A stretch of DNA of 64,000 bases from Peterkaempfera podocarpi (GTDB taxonomy: Bacteria; Actinomycetota; Actinomycetes; Streptomycetales; Streptomycetaceae), in the NCBI RefSeq assembly GCF_042466665.1, contig NZ_CP162102.1:8370001-8434000 (forward strand), given 5' to 3'. The translations under genes were made by a program, and so were the position numbers. This document shows, piece after piece, positions 51,899 through 61,113 of the stretch (the stretch's first letter is position 1; every line of letters begins with the position of its first letter). The notes under the pieces were generated by a model, which had not been told where the DNA came from, made no database searches, and saw nothing but the letters and a program-made list of their open reading frames with translations.

Positions 51899-53361
51899 AC
51901 CTGCTCTTCCTGATGACCGACCAGCACCGGGTGGACACCCTGGGCTGTTACGGCAACCCCCATGTGGCGACCCCCAACCTGGACCGGCTCGCGGCCACCG
52001 GCACCCGGTTCGACCGCTTCTACACCCCGACCGCCATCTGCACCCCCGCCCGGGCCAGCCTCCTCACCGGGCAGGCGCCGTTCCGGCACCGGCTGCTCGC
52101 CAACTACGAGCGCAACGTCGGCTACCTGGAGGATCTGCGCGAGGACGCCTTCACCTTCCCCAGCGCGCTCGCCGAACGGGACTACCAACTCGGCCTGATC
52201 GGCAAGTGGCACGGCGGAACCCACCGCAACGCCGCCTCGTACGGGTTCGAGGGGCCGGACCTGCCCGGCTGGCACAACCCGGTCGACCACCCCGACTACC
52301 TCGCCTACCTGGCCGAGCGCGACCTGCCCCCGTACCGGATCTCCGAGTTGGTGCGCGGCACCACGCCCAACGGCAACCCGGGCAACCTGCTGGCGGCTCG
52401 GCTGCACCAGCCGGTCGAGGCCACATTCGAGTACTACCTGGCCACCCGGGCCATCGAGCACCTGGACCGGTATGCCGCGACCGGCCGCCCGTTCTTCCTG
52501 GCCACGCACTTCTTCGGGCCGCACCTGCCCTACCTGCTGCCCGATGCGTACTTCGATCTCTACGACCCGGACCTCGTCGAACTACCGCCCTCCATCGCCG
52601 AGACGTTCGAGGGCAAGCCGCCCGTCCAGCGCAACTACAGCGCGCACTGGACGTTCGACACCATGCCGATCGAGGTGACGCGCAAACTCATCGCCGTCTA
52701 CTGGGGCTACGTCACCCTGATCGACGAGCAGATCGGGCGCATCCTGACCCGGCTGGACGAACTCGGCCTGGCCGACGACACATCGGTGTTCTTCACCGCC
52801 GACCACGGCGAGTTCACCGGCGCGCACCGCCTGCACGACAAGGGCCCGGCGATGTACGAGGACATCTACCGCATCCCCGGGATCATCCGGGTGCCCGGCG
52901 CCGCCCCGCAGGTCCGACGCGAGTTCGTGACCCTGACCGACTGCACGGCCACCCTCCTCGACCTCGCGGGCTGCGACACCTCCCAGGCGGTGGACAGCCG
53001 CAGCCTGCTGCCGCTGATCCGCGGTGAACACCCGCAGTGGCCCGAGGAGTTGCTCGCCGAGTTCCATGGCCACCACTTCCCCTACCCGCAGCGCATGATC
53101 CGCGACGACCGCTACAAGCTCGTCGTCAACCCCGAGTCCCTCAACGAGCTCTACGACCTGTCCGCCGATCCGCACGAACTCGTCAACCGCTATCCGCACC
53201 CCGAGATGGAACCGGTCCGCCGGCGCCTGACGCGGCGGCTCTACGACCTGCTCAGGGAGCGCGGCGACAACTTCTACCACTGGATGACGCCGATGTTCGA
53301 CATCGGCGCCTCCGACTACGACGCCACCCTCAGCTCGTTCGAGCCCGACAGCGCGTCGTAG
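51895..53361 (+). CDS. Cytoplasmic FGly-type sulfatase
   Basis: 488 residues beginning directly with LLFLMTDQHRVDTLGCYGNP (metal-binding Asp at residue 9), without a signal peptide. The FGly site is TAICTPARASLLTG with Cys49 and Arg53, a canonical CxPxR. Also LIGKWHGGTHR (Lys, His), FFTADHGEFTGAHRL (metal Asp/His) and HDKGPAMYEDIYRIP. A type I sulfatase needing FGE, presumably the one at 45725. GTG start overlaps the binding-protein stop. It probably hydrolyses a sulfate ester delivered by the adjacent importer; the exact substrate (alkyl, aryl or sugar sulfate) cannot be read. Confidence 0.93.
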   Translation: MNLLFLMTDQHRVDTLGCYGNPHVATPNLDRLAATGTRFDRFYTPTAICTPARASLLTGQAPFRHRLLANYERNVGYLEDLREDAFTFPSALAERDYQLGLIGKWHGGTHRNAASYGFEGPDLPGWHNPVDHPDYLAYLAERDLPPYRISELVRGTTPNGNPGNLLAARLHQPVEATFEYYLATRAIEHLDRYAATGRPFFLATHFFGPHLPYLLPDAYFDLYDPDLVELPPSIAETFEGKPPVQRNYSAHWTFDTMPIEVTRKLIAVYWGYVTLIDEQIGRILTRLDELGLADDTSVFFTADHGEFTGAHRLHDKGPAMYEDIYRIPGIIRVPGAAPQVRREFVTLTDCTATLLDLAGCDTSQAVDSRSLLPLIRGEHPQWPEELLAEFHGHHFPYPQRMIRDDRYKLVVNPESLNELYDLSADPHELVNRYPHPEMEPVRRRLTRRLYDLLRERGDNFYHWMTPMFDIGASDYDATLSSFEPDSAS

Positions 53362-53404
53362 CTCCCCGGTACCTGACCTCATCGAGACGATCACGGAGCC
53401 GATC

Positions 53405-55813
53405 ATGACCCAGGCACCAGGACAACGGCCCGCGCCCCGCTCCGCGCGCCGACCCCGAGCACGGCGGTGGCGCGCGACCGCTGTCGCCACCGGCGCCCTG
53501 CTCGCGGCACTGATCGCGGAACCGCTCCCCCCGGCGGGCGCGGTCGCGGACCACACCCCGCACAAGGACCCGCACACGGCGGCAGCCACGTACACCAACC
53601 CGGTGACCGCGGGAGTCGTCGACACCTTCCCCGACCCGTCGATACTCCGCGGAAAGGACGGGTACTGGTACGCGTACGGCACGCAGAACCCGGTCTTCCA
53701 GTCCAGCGGCGAGGACGGCGAGCACATCCTGCCGATCCTGCGCTCGGCCGACATGGTGCACTGGACGTACGCGGGGGACGTCTTCACCCCGCAGACCGAG
53801 CCCGCCTGGGAGAACGGCTCCAGGCTGTGGGCGCCCGACATCCGCTACACCGACGGCCACTACAACCTCTTCTATGCCGTCTCGGCGCAGAACACCTTCG
53901 CAGTGGCGACCGCCCCCACCCCCACCGGCCCATGGACCGACCAGGGCGCGGTGCTGCCGTCGCCCAGCGGGTGCCCGACCAACAACATCGACGAGGCCCA
54001 GTTCACCGACCAGGGCGGCACGCCCTACATGTACTGGGGCAGCTACGACACCCTCTGCGTCGCACAGATGAACGGTGACCGCACCCGGACCGTCGGCGCG
54101 GTCACCCAGGTCGCCCGCGGCCGCAGGATGGAAGGCGCGTTCGTCGTCCGGCGCGGCGACTTCTACTACCTCTTCTACTCCGACGCGGGCTGCTGCGACG
54201 GCGCCTACAGCGGCTACCAGGTCAAGGTCGGCCGTGCGACCAGCCCGACCGGACCGTTCACCGACGCGCAGGGCGTCGACCTGATGGAGCTCACCAGCAA
54301 GGGCTCGGTGGTGGCGGGCGCCAATGGCAACCGGTGGATCGGCCCGGGGCACAACGCGATCCAGACCGACCTGTCCGGCCAGGACTGGCTGGTCTACCAC
54401 GCCATCCCGTCCGACGACCCGGACCTGAAACCGGCCTCGGGCGGCACCCTCAAGCTCAGCCGGCGCCCCATGCTCATCGACCGGCTCGACTGGATCGACG
54501 GCTGGCCCGTGCTGCGGGCCGGCGCCGGCCCCTCCGACACACCGCAGACCGCCCCGGTGGCCTCCTGGACCGCGGGCGGCACCTTCAACGACGGTTCGCT
54601 GAGCGGCTGGCACACCGCCGGCGCGCACGCCGCGCCCTGGACGCTGGCCACCGGCCAGGACACCGGACCGTACGCGGTGCACACGGGCGGCGCGAGCACG
54701 CCGGCCTTCCTGGTCACCGACGGCCGGGCGCCGGCGGATCTGCGGGCCGAGGCGGACCTGCGGGTCACCTCGACGGGTGGCCGGGCCGGCCTGGTCGTGG
54801 ACTACCGCAACCCGTCGAACTACGTCGTCGCCTGGCTCGACCACGACCGCAACGCCCTGGTGACGGACGTGGTCGAGGACGGCCGCAGCGCCGGCGAGCA
54901 GTCGACCCCGCTGCCCGGCGGCTTCCAGTGGGAGGCGTGGCGCAACGTCGCCGTCGAGATCCGCGGCACCCGCATGACCACCGAGGTGAGCGCCGACCGC
55001 CTGGGCGACGCCGTCGCCACCCAGACCCGCGACCTGCCCGCGTCCGCGGCCAGGGCGGGCGCCGTCGGCACCGCCGCCCTCGGCGGGGAGACGGCCGCCG
55101 ACAACGTGGGCGCCGCGGCGCTCTACACCCCCGTCACCACGCGGGTGCCCGAACCGCGACCGGGCGCTCTGCTCCCCGCGTACAGCGACGACTTCGACAC
55201 CGCCACCGTGCCCGGCACCACCGCCGACTCGCCGTGGACCTGGGTGCGCGGACCGGCCTCCGGGGTGGCCGTGACCGGCAGCGCGCTGTCGTGGCCCACC
55301 CAGGGCGCCGAGCTGTACACGAACACCAACACCGCGTCGGTCCTCACCCGGCCCGCGCCCTCGGGCGACTACACGGTGGAGACGAAGATCGAGTTCGCGC
55401 CGGCGAAGAGCAACCAGCAGGCGGGCATTGCCCTGTACGAGAACGACGACCGCTACTTCAAGCTCGCGCACTCCGTACTGCCCCTCAACAACGGCGGCGG
55501 GGCGCTGCTGAACGTGACGGAGTTCGGCAAGGAGGGCGAGCGCCCGACGACGACCCCGCCGACTGCCGTCGCCTATGCCCCGATGTTCGGCGGGCCGACG
55601 GCGGACACGATGTGGATGCGGCTGCGCTACCACGCCGACACGGTCCACAACGAGAGCGAGGTCACGGCCTCCACCAGCCGCGACGGCAGGAGCTGGGTGA
55701 GCTCCGGCACCTGGACGCTGCCCCGCCAGGGGCCGCTCAGGATTGCCCTGTTCTCCATGAACACCGCAGGCGCGGTCGCGCAGTTCGACTACGTCCACAC
55801 ATACGGCGGCTGA
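53405..55813 (+). CDS. Secreted GH43-family arabinan/galactan-active enzyme with two beta-sandwich modules
   Basis: 802 residues. Sec signal ATAVATGALLAALIAEPLPP. The five-bladed propeller shows TFPDPSILRGKDGYWYAYGT with base Asp77, NNIDEAQFTDQGG with Asp196, and GRRMEGAFVVRRGDFYYLF with acid Glu243, the GH43 triad; GPGHNAIQTDLSGQDWLVYH lies in the last blade. Residues ~390-580 and ~600-802 are carbohydrate-binding-like jelly rolls (DGSLSGWHTAG; SGDYTVETKIEFAPAKSNQQ, DUF1349-like). GH43 enzymes act on arabinan, galactan or xylan side chains. ATG 53405 is 44 bases after the sulfatase, possibly still one transcript. Confidence 0.88.
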   Translation: MTQAPGQRPAPRSARRPRARRWRATAVATGALLAALIAEPLPPAGAVADHTPHKDPHTAAATYTNPVTAGVVDTFPDPSILRGKDGYWYAYGTQNPVFQSSGEDGEHILPILRSADMVHWTYAGDVFTPQTEPAWENGSRLWAPDIRYTDGHYNLFYAVSAQNTFAVATAPTPTGPWTDQGAVLPSPSGCPTNNIDEAQFTDQGGTPYMYWGSYDTLCVAQMNGDRTRTVGAVTQVARGRRMEGAFVVRRGDFYYLFYSDAGCCDGAYSGYQVKVGRATSPTGPFTDAQGVDLMELTSKGSVVAGANGNRWIGPGHNAIQTDLSGQDWLVYHAIPSDDPDLKPASGGTLKLSRRPMLIDRLDWIDGWPVLRAGAGPSDTPQTAPVASWTAGGTFNDGSLSGWHTAGAHAAPWTLATGQDTGPYAVHTGGASTPAFLVTDGRAPADLRAEADLRVTSTGGRAGLVVDYRNPSNYVVAWLDHDRNALVTDVVEDGRSAGEQSTPLPGGFQWEAWRNVAVEIRGTRMTTEVSADRLGDAVATQTRDLPASAARAGAVGTAALGGETAADNVGAAALYTPVTTRVPEPRPGALLPAYSDDFDTATVPGTTADSPWTWVRGPASGVAVTGSALSWPTQGAELYTNTNTASVLTRPAPSGDYTVETKIEFAPAKSNQQAGIALYENDDRYFKLAHSVLPLNNGGGALLNVTEFGKEGERPTTTPPTAVAYAPMFGGPTADTMWMRLRYHADTVHNESEVTASTSRDGRSWVSSGTWTLPRQGPLRIALFSMNTAGAVAQFDYVHTYGG

Positions 55814-55871
55814 GCGCCTGCGGCGGCTCGGCCGCCCGCAGTTCAAGGGCTCGTAGTTCGACCGGCCGTGA

Positions 55872-55903
55872 CGCCGCCCTTCCTGCCCGTGGGAAGGGCG
55901 GCG
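55872..55903 (+). terminator. Hairpin after GH43
   Basis: Perfect 12-base arms CGCCGCCCTTCC and GGAAGGGCGGCG around 8 bases, 59 bases past the stop. Confidence 0.65.
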
Positions 55904-56073
55904 CCGCGGGCATTCCCGGCGCGGCCGGGCCCCTACGGACTAAATGCGACCACCGGTGAACTGGCGGCGGCAGACGTGAAGGACGCCTTCGCACACGGTC
56001 TGTTGCCTGACCCTTGGGGATGATGGGACGCTGTGACCGCGCCTTGGTCTGACCCATGGAGGATGGAGTTCCG

Positions 56074-56255
56074 GTGCGCATCGCCGATGTGCGGACCTGC
56101 ACAGTCGAACCCCAACACGATGAGGCGAACCGCATTCTGCGCGCCCGCTGACCGGCGAGCCCGGCGGTGGGCTGCGCCTCCCCGCCGGCCCCCGCCCGGG
56201 CGAGGTCGACGAGGACTTCGTCGTCCGCAACGCACAAGTGATCACGGCAGGTTGA
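56074..56255 (+). pseudogene. Probable enolase-superfamily remnant (both ends, core deleted)
   Basis: GTG 56074, behind GGAGG/GGAG, begins VRIADVRTCTVEPQHDEANR, like the start of mandelate-racemase-group dehydratases, and stops after 25 residues. Another frame then reads GLRLPAGPRPGEVDEDFVVR to TGA 56253-56255, resembling their C-terminus. This suggests a gene from which the middle was deleted. Fragments are short, so the call is tentative. The rest of the 522-bp interval 55814-56335 shows only the GH43 terminator. Confidence 0.35.
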
Positions 56256-56335
56256 CCTCTCCCGGACGTGCCTCCCCGGATCGCGGATCCCGGGCGCGCC
56301 CTCGGACCGACCGAGCAGAAAGGACCCACTGCCTC

Positions 56336-58579
56336 ATGCGTGAGGAGACCGTCCGCAGCGATGTCACCGTCATCGGTGGCGGCCTGGCCGGCGTGTGTGC
56401 GGCGATCGCCGCCGCCCGGCTCGGCCGCACCGTGGCCCTGGTGCACAACCGCCCTGTGCTGGGTGGCAATTCCAGCAGCGAGGTACGGGTGTGGGTGTGC
56501 GGGGCGACCGCCCACGGGGTGCACCGCTGGGCCCGTGAGACCGGCATCATGGGCGAGCTGTATCTCGAGAACCAGTTCCGCAATCCGGAGGGGAATCCCT
56601 ATTACTGGGATCAGGTCGTGCTCGACGCGGTGCTCGCCGAGCCGCACCTGCGGCTCTTCCTCAACACGGACGTCCGCGACGTCACTGCGGAGCACGGCCG
56701 GCGGATCGAGTCCGTCACCGGCTGGACCATGGGCTCCGAGCGTCTGACAACGTTTTCCTCGCCGGTCTTCGTCGACTGCACCGGCGACGGCCTGATCGGC
56801 CACCTCGCGGGCGCCGACCACCGCATCGGCCGCGAGTCCCGGGCCGAGTACGGCGAGGAGTGGGCGCCGCCGGAGCCCGACCGGCAACTGCTCGGCAGCA
56901 CCATCCTCTTCTACACCAAGGACGCCGGGCACCCCGTGAAGTACGTGGCGCCCGCCTTCGCCAAGAACATCCTCCAGACCCCCATCCCCGAGCACCGGCT
57001 GATCCGCACCGGCGACAACGGCTGCGACTACTGGTGGGTCGAGTGGGGCGGCGAGCTGGACACGGTGCACGACAACGAGCGCATCCGCGACGAGCTGTGG
57101 TCCGTCGTCCACGGCATCTGGGACCACATCAAGAACAGCGGCCGGTTCGACGCCGACCACCTCACCCTGGAGTGGGTCGGCGCGATCCCCGGCAAGCGCG
57201 AGTACCGCCGCTTCCTCGGTGACCACGTGCTCACCCAGACCGAGGTGATGGCCCAGGAGCCCTTCGAGGACCGGGTCGCGTTCGGCGGCTGGTCGGTGGA
57301 CCTGCATCCGGTCGAAGGCATGTACGCCGAGGAGCCAGGCGCCCGCCAGCGTTACTCCGACGGCGTCTACCACATCCCGTTCCGCTGCCTCTACTCACGC
57401 AACGTCGGCAACCTCCTCTTCGCCGGGCGCAACATCTCGGCCACCCACATCGCCTTCGGCTCCACCCGGGTCATGGCCACCTGCGCCACCCTCGGCGAGG
57501 CCGCGGGCACGGGCGCGGCCCTGTGCGCCGCGCAGGGGCTGACTCCGCGCGAGCTGGCGGCCCGCCGACTGCCGCTCCTCCAGCAGACCCTGCTCCGGCA
57601 GGACGCCTCGCTGGTCGGCGTGCGCAACACCGACCCGGACGACCTGGCCCGCACCGCACGCGTCACCGCCTCCAGCACGCTCACCCGGCTCGAGGTGGAG
57701 CCCGGACCCGGCACCCGCACCACGCCATGCCCGCTGGACCGGGACCTCGCCCTCGTCCTCCCCGTCGACCCGCGGCTGGAGGGCGTGGAACTGCTGGTCG
57801 ACGCGCGCGCCGACACCGAGCTGACCGTCGAGCTCTGGGACACCCTGCGCGGCGAGAACGCCGTACCCGCCCGCCGCCTGGCCTCACGCACGGTGCCCGT
57901 CCCGGAGGGCAAGGAGCAGTGGGTGTCCCTCGACCTGGCGTGGGAACCGGACGAGCCGTGCAACGCCGTGATGGTCGTACGGGCCGATCCGCATGCGTCG
58001 TTGCACCTCGCCGACGAGCGGCGCACCGGCGTGCTCTGCCTGGCCCACAAGCTCGTGGGGGAGCCGGGGGTCGACCATGACATCCCGGAGGAGGACGGCC
58101 AGCCGGTCGCCGAGTGGGTCGCCCGGGGCCTGCGTCGCCGCAGCTTCTGCTTCCGTGCCGGGCCGACCCGGGCGTACGCCCCGGACAAGTCCGTCGGCGG
58201 TTACCAGCGGCCCTTCGCGGGGCCGCAACTGTGGCACGCGGGCGAGTCGGGGGAGGCGTGGCTGCGGCTCGACTGGGACGCGCCGGTGGAGATCGGCACG
58301 GTGCACCTCGTCCTGGACGACGACGTGGACGAGTACCTCAACAATCTGCACCGGCACCGCACGGAGTTCGAGGTGATGCCGGAGCTGGTCCGCGACTACC
58401 GCATCGAGGTGCTGGCGGACGACGGCAGCTGGACGGCGGTCGCCGAGGAAACCGGCAACCGCCGCCGCCACCGGGTCCACCGGTTCGCCGCCGTCCGGAC
58501 CACCGCGCTGCGGGTGGTGGCGGAGGCGACGAACGGCGCACCGGAGGTCCGGATCGTGGCGCTGCGCGCCTACTCCTGA
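56336..58579 (+). CDS. FAD-dependent oxidoreductase (PF12831 type) with C-terminal beta-sandwich
   Basis: 747 residues. The FAD loop is VTVIGGGLAGVCAAIAAARL (residues 10-29), followed by NRPVLGGNSSSEVRVWVCGA and VFVDCTGDGLIGHLAGAD, diagnostic of the FAD_oxidored family found in polysaccharide loci. GNLLFAGRNISATHIAFGST closes the FAD domain near residue 380. The last ~300 residues form one or two jelly-roll modules (SGEAWLRLDWDAPVEIGTVH). No signal peptide. Function of the family is not established; oxidation or lyase-type chemistry on sugars is possible. ATG 56336 follows AAAGGA. Converges on the GH2 gene with a 10-base overlap. Confidence 0.82.
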   Translation: MREETVRSDVTVIGGGLAGVCAAIAAARLGRTVALVHNRPVLGGNSSSEVRVWVCGATAHGVHRWARETGIMGELYLENQFRNPEGNPYYWDQVVLDAVLAEPHLRLFLNTDVRDVTAEHGRRIESVTGWTMGSERLTTFSSPVFVDCTGDGLIGHLAGADHRIGRESRAEYGEEWAPPEPDRQLLGSTILFYTKDAGHPVKYVAPAFAKNILQTPIPEHRLIRTGDNGCDYWWVEWGGELDTVHDNERIRDELWSVVHGIWDHIKNSGRFDADHLTLEWVGAIPGKREYRRFLGDHVLTQTEVMAQEPFEDRVAFGGWSVDLHPVEGMYAEEPGARQRYSDGVYHIPFRCLYSRNVGNLLFAGRNISATHIAFGSTRVMATCATLGEAAGTGAALCAAQGLTPRELAARRLPLLQQTLLRQDASLVGVRNTDPDDLARTARVTASSTLTRLEVEPGPGTRTTPCPLDRDLALVLPVDPRLEGVELLVDARADTELTVELWDTLRGENAVPARRLASRTVPVPEGKEQWVSLDLAWEPDEPCNAVMVVRADPHASLHLADERRTGVLCLAHKLVGEPGVDHDIPEEDGQPVAEWVARGLRRRSFCFRAGPTRAYAPDKSVGGYQRPFAGPQLWHAGESGEAWLRLDWDAPVEIGTVHLVLDDDVDEYLNNLHRHRTEFEVMPELVRDYRIEVLADDGSWTAVAEETGNRRRHRVHRFAAVRTTALRVVAEATNGAPEVRIVALRAYS

Positions 58580-61113
58580 CCGGTCCTCGCGTCCCGCCAC
58601 TGGGACCATGCGGACCATGCGTCGGCCGTGCCGCCGGCGCGGAGGCTGCGGACCCGGGCCCGTATCGCGCGCCCGGGGCCCAGCCCCTCGATGCGGTGGA
58701 AGCCGCGGACGGAGGTGGTCAGGGAGCGGAAGGGTTCATCGGCGCGGGCGTCGGCGACCTCGACGGCGTACGCCTGGTCCTCCGCCGCGCCTCGCCACAC
58801 GAGGACCGCACCGCCCGCGACCGGCACGAGCGCCTGCACGTCGGGCGGCAGCGACCCCGCGCCCGCCCGGGGGAGGAGACCGGCCGTCCATGCGGAGGCC
58901 GTCTCGCCGGCGGCCGAGACGGCGACGACGCGCACCCGGTACGGGGTCCCGTTGACCAGTCCGGTGAGGTCGCCGTGGTCGTCCTGGTACACCGTGCGGC
59001 AGTGGGTCCCGGTGTCCGCGCCTGCCTGCGCCGCCGCCTCCACGCGGTATGCCTCGGCCGTCGCGACACGGTCGAAGGCCACCCGTACCGCGCCGTCCGC
59101 CACGACGGTCTGGGTGACCCGGGGGGCGGCCGGGGCGGCCAGGGCCCGGTCGGCGACCGCCACCTCGTACCCCAGGGGGTCGATCAGCCCGACGTGCTCG
59201 GCGACGGCCTCCTTCTCCGGCCGTCCGCCCGTCCGCCGCCACTCCACCTCCCGGCCGAGGGGCCTGTCCCCGGGTGCGATCTCGGGCAGCGGGATGCAGC
59301 GCTCGGCGAGCGTGCCGCCGTCGGCGTCCATCACCCGCCAGGCCAGCCGGTAGCCGCGCAGGACCCGGCTGGGGAGCTCGCCCGCGCCCCGCGGGACAAC
59401 CGTGATCCGGGTGGTGCCGTCCGGTTCCGACGGGTCGAGGGACAGCTCCCCGACCGGGGCGAACGCGGCGCGCATCCGGTCGTAGCTGCGCTTCGGTGCG
59501 CCCCATTCGGTCTGCACGCCCCACCCCCGCAGCTGGTTGGGGGAGGTCCCCTCGAAACGGCTGCGGTAGTCGTCGAAGGTCCACCGGGAGGCACCGAACA
59601 CCCAGGGCAGCCCGGACAGCTCCGCAGGGATCCGGTCGTCGTCCTGCGAGACGTACTCGACGCTCTCCCGGTCGGCGGTGAAGGTGTAGCCGTCGTTGCT
59701 GAACTCGCTGACGAAGACCGGCTTGTCCGGGTAGTGCGCGCGCAGCCGCCGCAGCCGCGCGGTGTAGTCCCGGTACATGTTGACCGAGAGGAAGTCGGTG
59801 TACTGCAGGGCTTCGTCCTGCGGGCCGTCGATCGCGTCGAAGGTGTTGCTGGCGTACGTCAGGGGGCGTGAGTCGTCGAGCTCGGCGCGGGTGTGGTCGA
59901 TCAGCGCCTTGACGAAGGTGCGGCCGGCCTCCTCGGTGCCCCTGATCTCGTTCGCCACGGACCACGCGACGATGCAGGCGTGGTTGGCGTCCCGGTGCAC
60001 CATCTCGCGTAGCTCGGGCTTCCAGCACTCGGGGTCGAGGCAGGCGTCCTTCCCCCAGACGGAGATCTCGGCGATGTTGAGCATCCCGATCTCGTCCAGG
60101 TGGTCGAGGACTTCGGGCGCCTGCGGGACGTGGTGGATACGGGTCATGGCCGCCCCGGCCTGCTTCATACGGTCGAGCTCGACGCGGACGGCGGACAGCG
60201 GCTCGGTGGCGCCGTGCACACGGTCGCCGGGGACGCGGTTGAAGCCCGCGGTGCGGATGCGCTCGCCGTTGAGGACCAGGCCGTCCGGCAGCACCTCGAT
60301 CCTGCGGATGCCGAAGCGGTCGGAGAGGGCGTGGACCAGTTCGTCGCCGGCGGTGAGGGCGAGGGTGGAGCGGTAGAGCGCAGGACGGTCGGGGGACCAC
60401 AGCTCGTACGAGCCCGGGGGCAGGGCGGTCGTCAGGCGGACGGTCGCCGCGGCGCCGGCCGGCACGGTCACCTCCTGGCCGGTGGCCGGTGCGGGCAGGG
60501 CGTCGCCCGTGTCGGTGAGCGTGCCGTCGAGGCGTACGGTCCGGTCGCGGGCGGAGGCGTTGGAGAGGGTGACCTTGATGGTCACCTCGGCGGTGCCCGT
60601 GCCCAGGTCGGGCTCGGCGGTGACGTGCTGCCGCTCGATGCGCACCGCGGGGTCGACGGTGAGGGTGACGGGGCGGGAGATTCCGCCCCAGGGCCAGGTC
60701 GCGCCGACGGCCTCGTCGTTGTTCGCCCGGACGGTGAGGGTGTTGGCGCTGCCGTCGGTCGTCAGCAGCTCGGTGATGTCGTACTCGAAGGGCGTGTACC
60801 CGCCGACGTGGGTGCCGAGCAGGGTGTCGCCCAGCCAGACCGTTGCCGTGCAGCCGACGGCTTCGAAGTGCAGCCGGGCGATTCTGTCGTCTTCGAGCGG
60901 TGGTGTGGTGATGGTCCGCCGGTACCAGCCGTCCCCCTGGTGGTCCGCGTACGCGCTGTGCATGTCCCAGTTGCCCGGCACGGGCAGCCTGTCCCATGTC
61001 GCCGCGTCGGGGTCGGTGGTGAACTCCCAGATTCCGCCGAGGTCGGTGGTGTGCTGTCCGGCGAGTATCTGGTGGCCGGGCCCGGACGTCAGGGGGCGCA
61101 GCGGTCGGCTCAT
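58570..61113 (-). CDS. GH2-family glycoside hydrolase with fibronectin-like tail
   Basis: 847 residues without a signal peptide. Sugar-binding domain FEAVGCTATVWLGDTLLGTH and GGYTPFEYDITELL, Ig-like linker, then the barrel: IVAWSVANEIRGTEEAG with acid/base Glu389 and KPVFVSEFSNDGY with nucleophile Glu470. Residues ~650-847 hold two fibronectin-III-like repeats, unusual for a cytoplasmic enzyme. GH2 includes beta-galactosidases, beta-glucuronidases and alpha-L-arabinopyranosidases; specificity is open. ATG 61113 has AAAGGA 12 bases upstream. It lies downstream of, and on the same strand as, the LacI gene, which probably regulates it. Confidence 0.87.
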   Translation of the reverse strand: MSRPLRPLTSGPGHQILAGQHTTDLGGIWEFTTDPDAATWDRLPVPGNWDMHSAYADHQGDGWYRRTITTPPLEDDRIARLHFEAVGCTATVWLGDTLLGTHVGGYTPFEYDITELLTTDGSANTLTVRANNDEAVGATWPWGGISRPVTLTVDPAVRIERQHVTAEPDLGTGTAEVTIKVTLSNASARDRTVRLDGTLTDTGDALPAPATGQEVTVPAGAAATVRLTTALPPGSYELWSPDRPALYRSTLALTAGDELVHALSDRFGIRRIEVLPDGLVLNGERIRTAGFNRVPGDRVHGATEPLSAVRVELDRMKQAGAAMTRIHHVPQAPEVLDHLDEIGMLNIAEISVWGKDACLDPECWKPELREMVHRDANHACIVAWSVANEIRGTEEAGRTFVKALIDHTRAELDDSRPLTYASNTFDAIDGPQDEALQYTDFLSVNMYRDYTARLRRLRAHYPDKPVFVSEFSNDGYTFTADRESVEYVSQDDDRIPAELSGLPWVFGASRWTFDDYRSRFEGTSPNQLRGWGVQTEWGAPKRSYDRMRAAFAPVGELSLDPSEPDGTTRITVVPRGAGELPSRVLRGYRLAWRVMDADGGTLAERCIPLPEIAPGDRPLGREVEWRRTGGRPEKEAVAEHVGLIDPLGYEVAVADRALAAPAAPRVTQTVVADGAVRVAFDRVATAEAYRVEAAAQAGADTGTHCRTVYQDDHGDLTGLVNGTPYRVRVVAVSAAGETASAWTAGLLPRAGAGSLPPDVQALVPVAGGAVLVWRGAAEDQAYAVEVADARADEPFRSLTTSVRGFHRIEGLGPGRAIRARVRSLRAGGTADAWSAWSQWRDARTGQE

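Noticed and set aside
53330..55846. 838-codon minus-strand ORF opposite GH43
   Set aside because: Antisense shadow with Gly/Arg/Val-rich composition; the GH43 frame has a signal peptide and catalytic triad.
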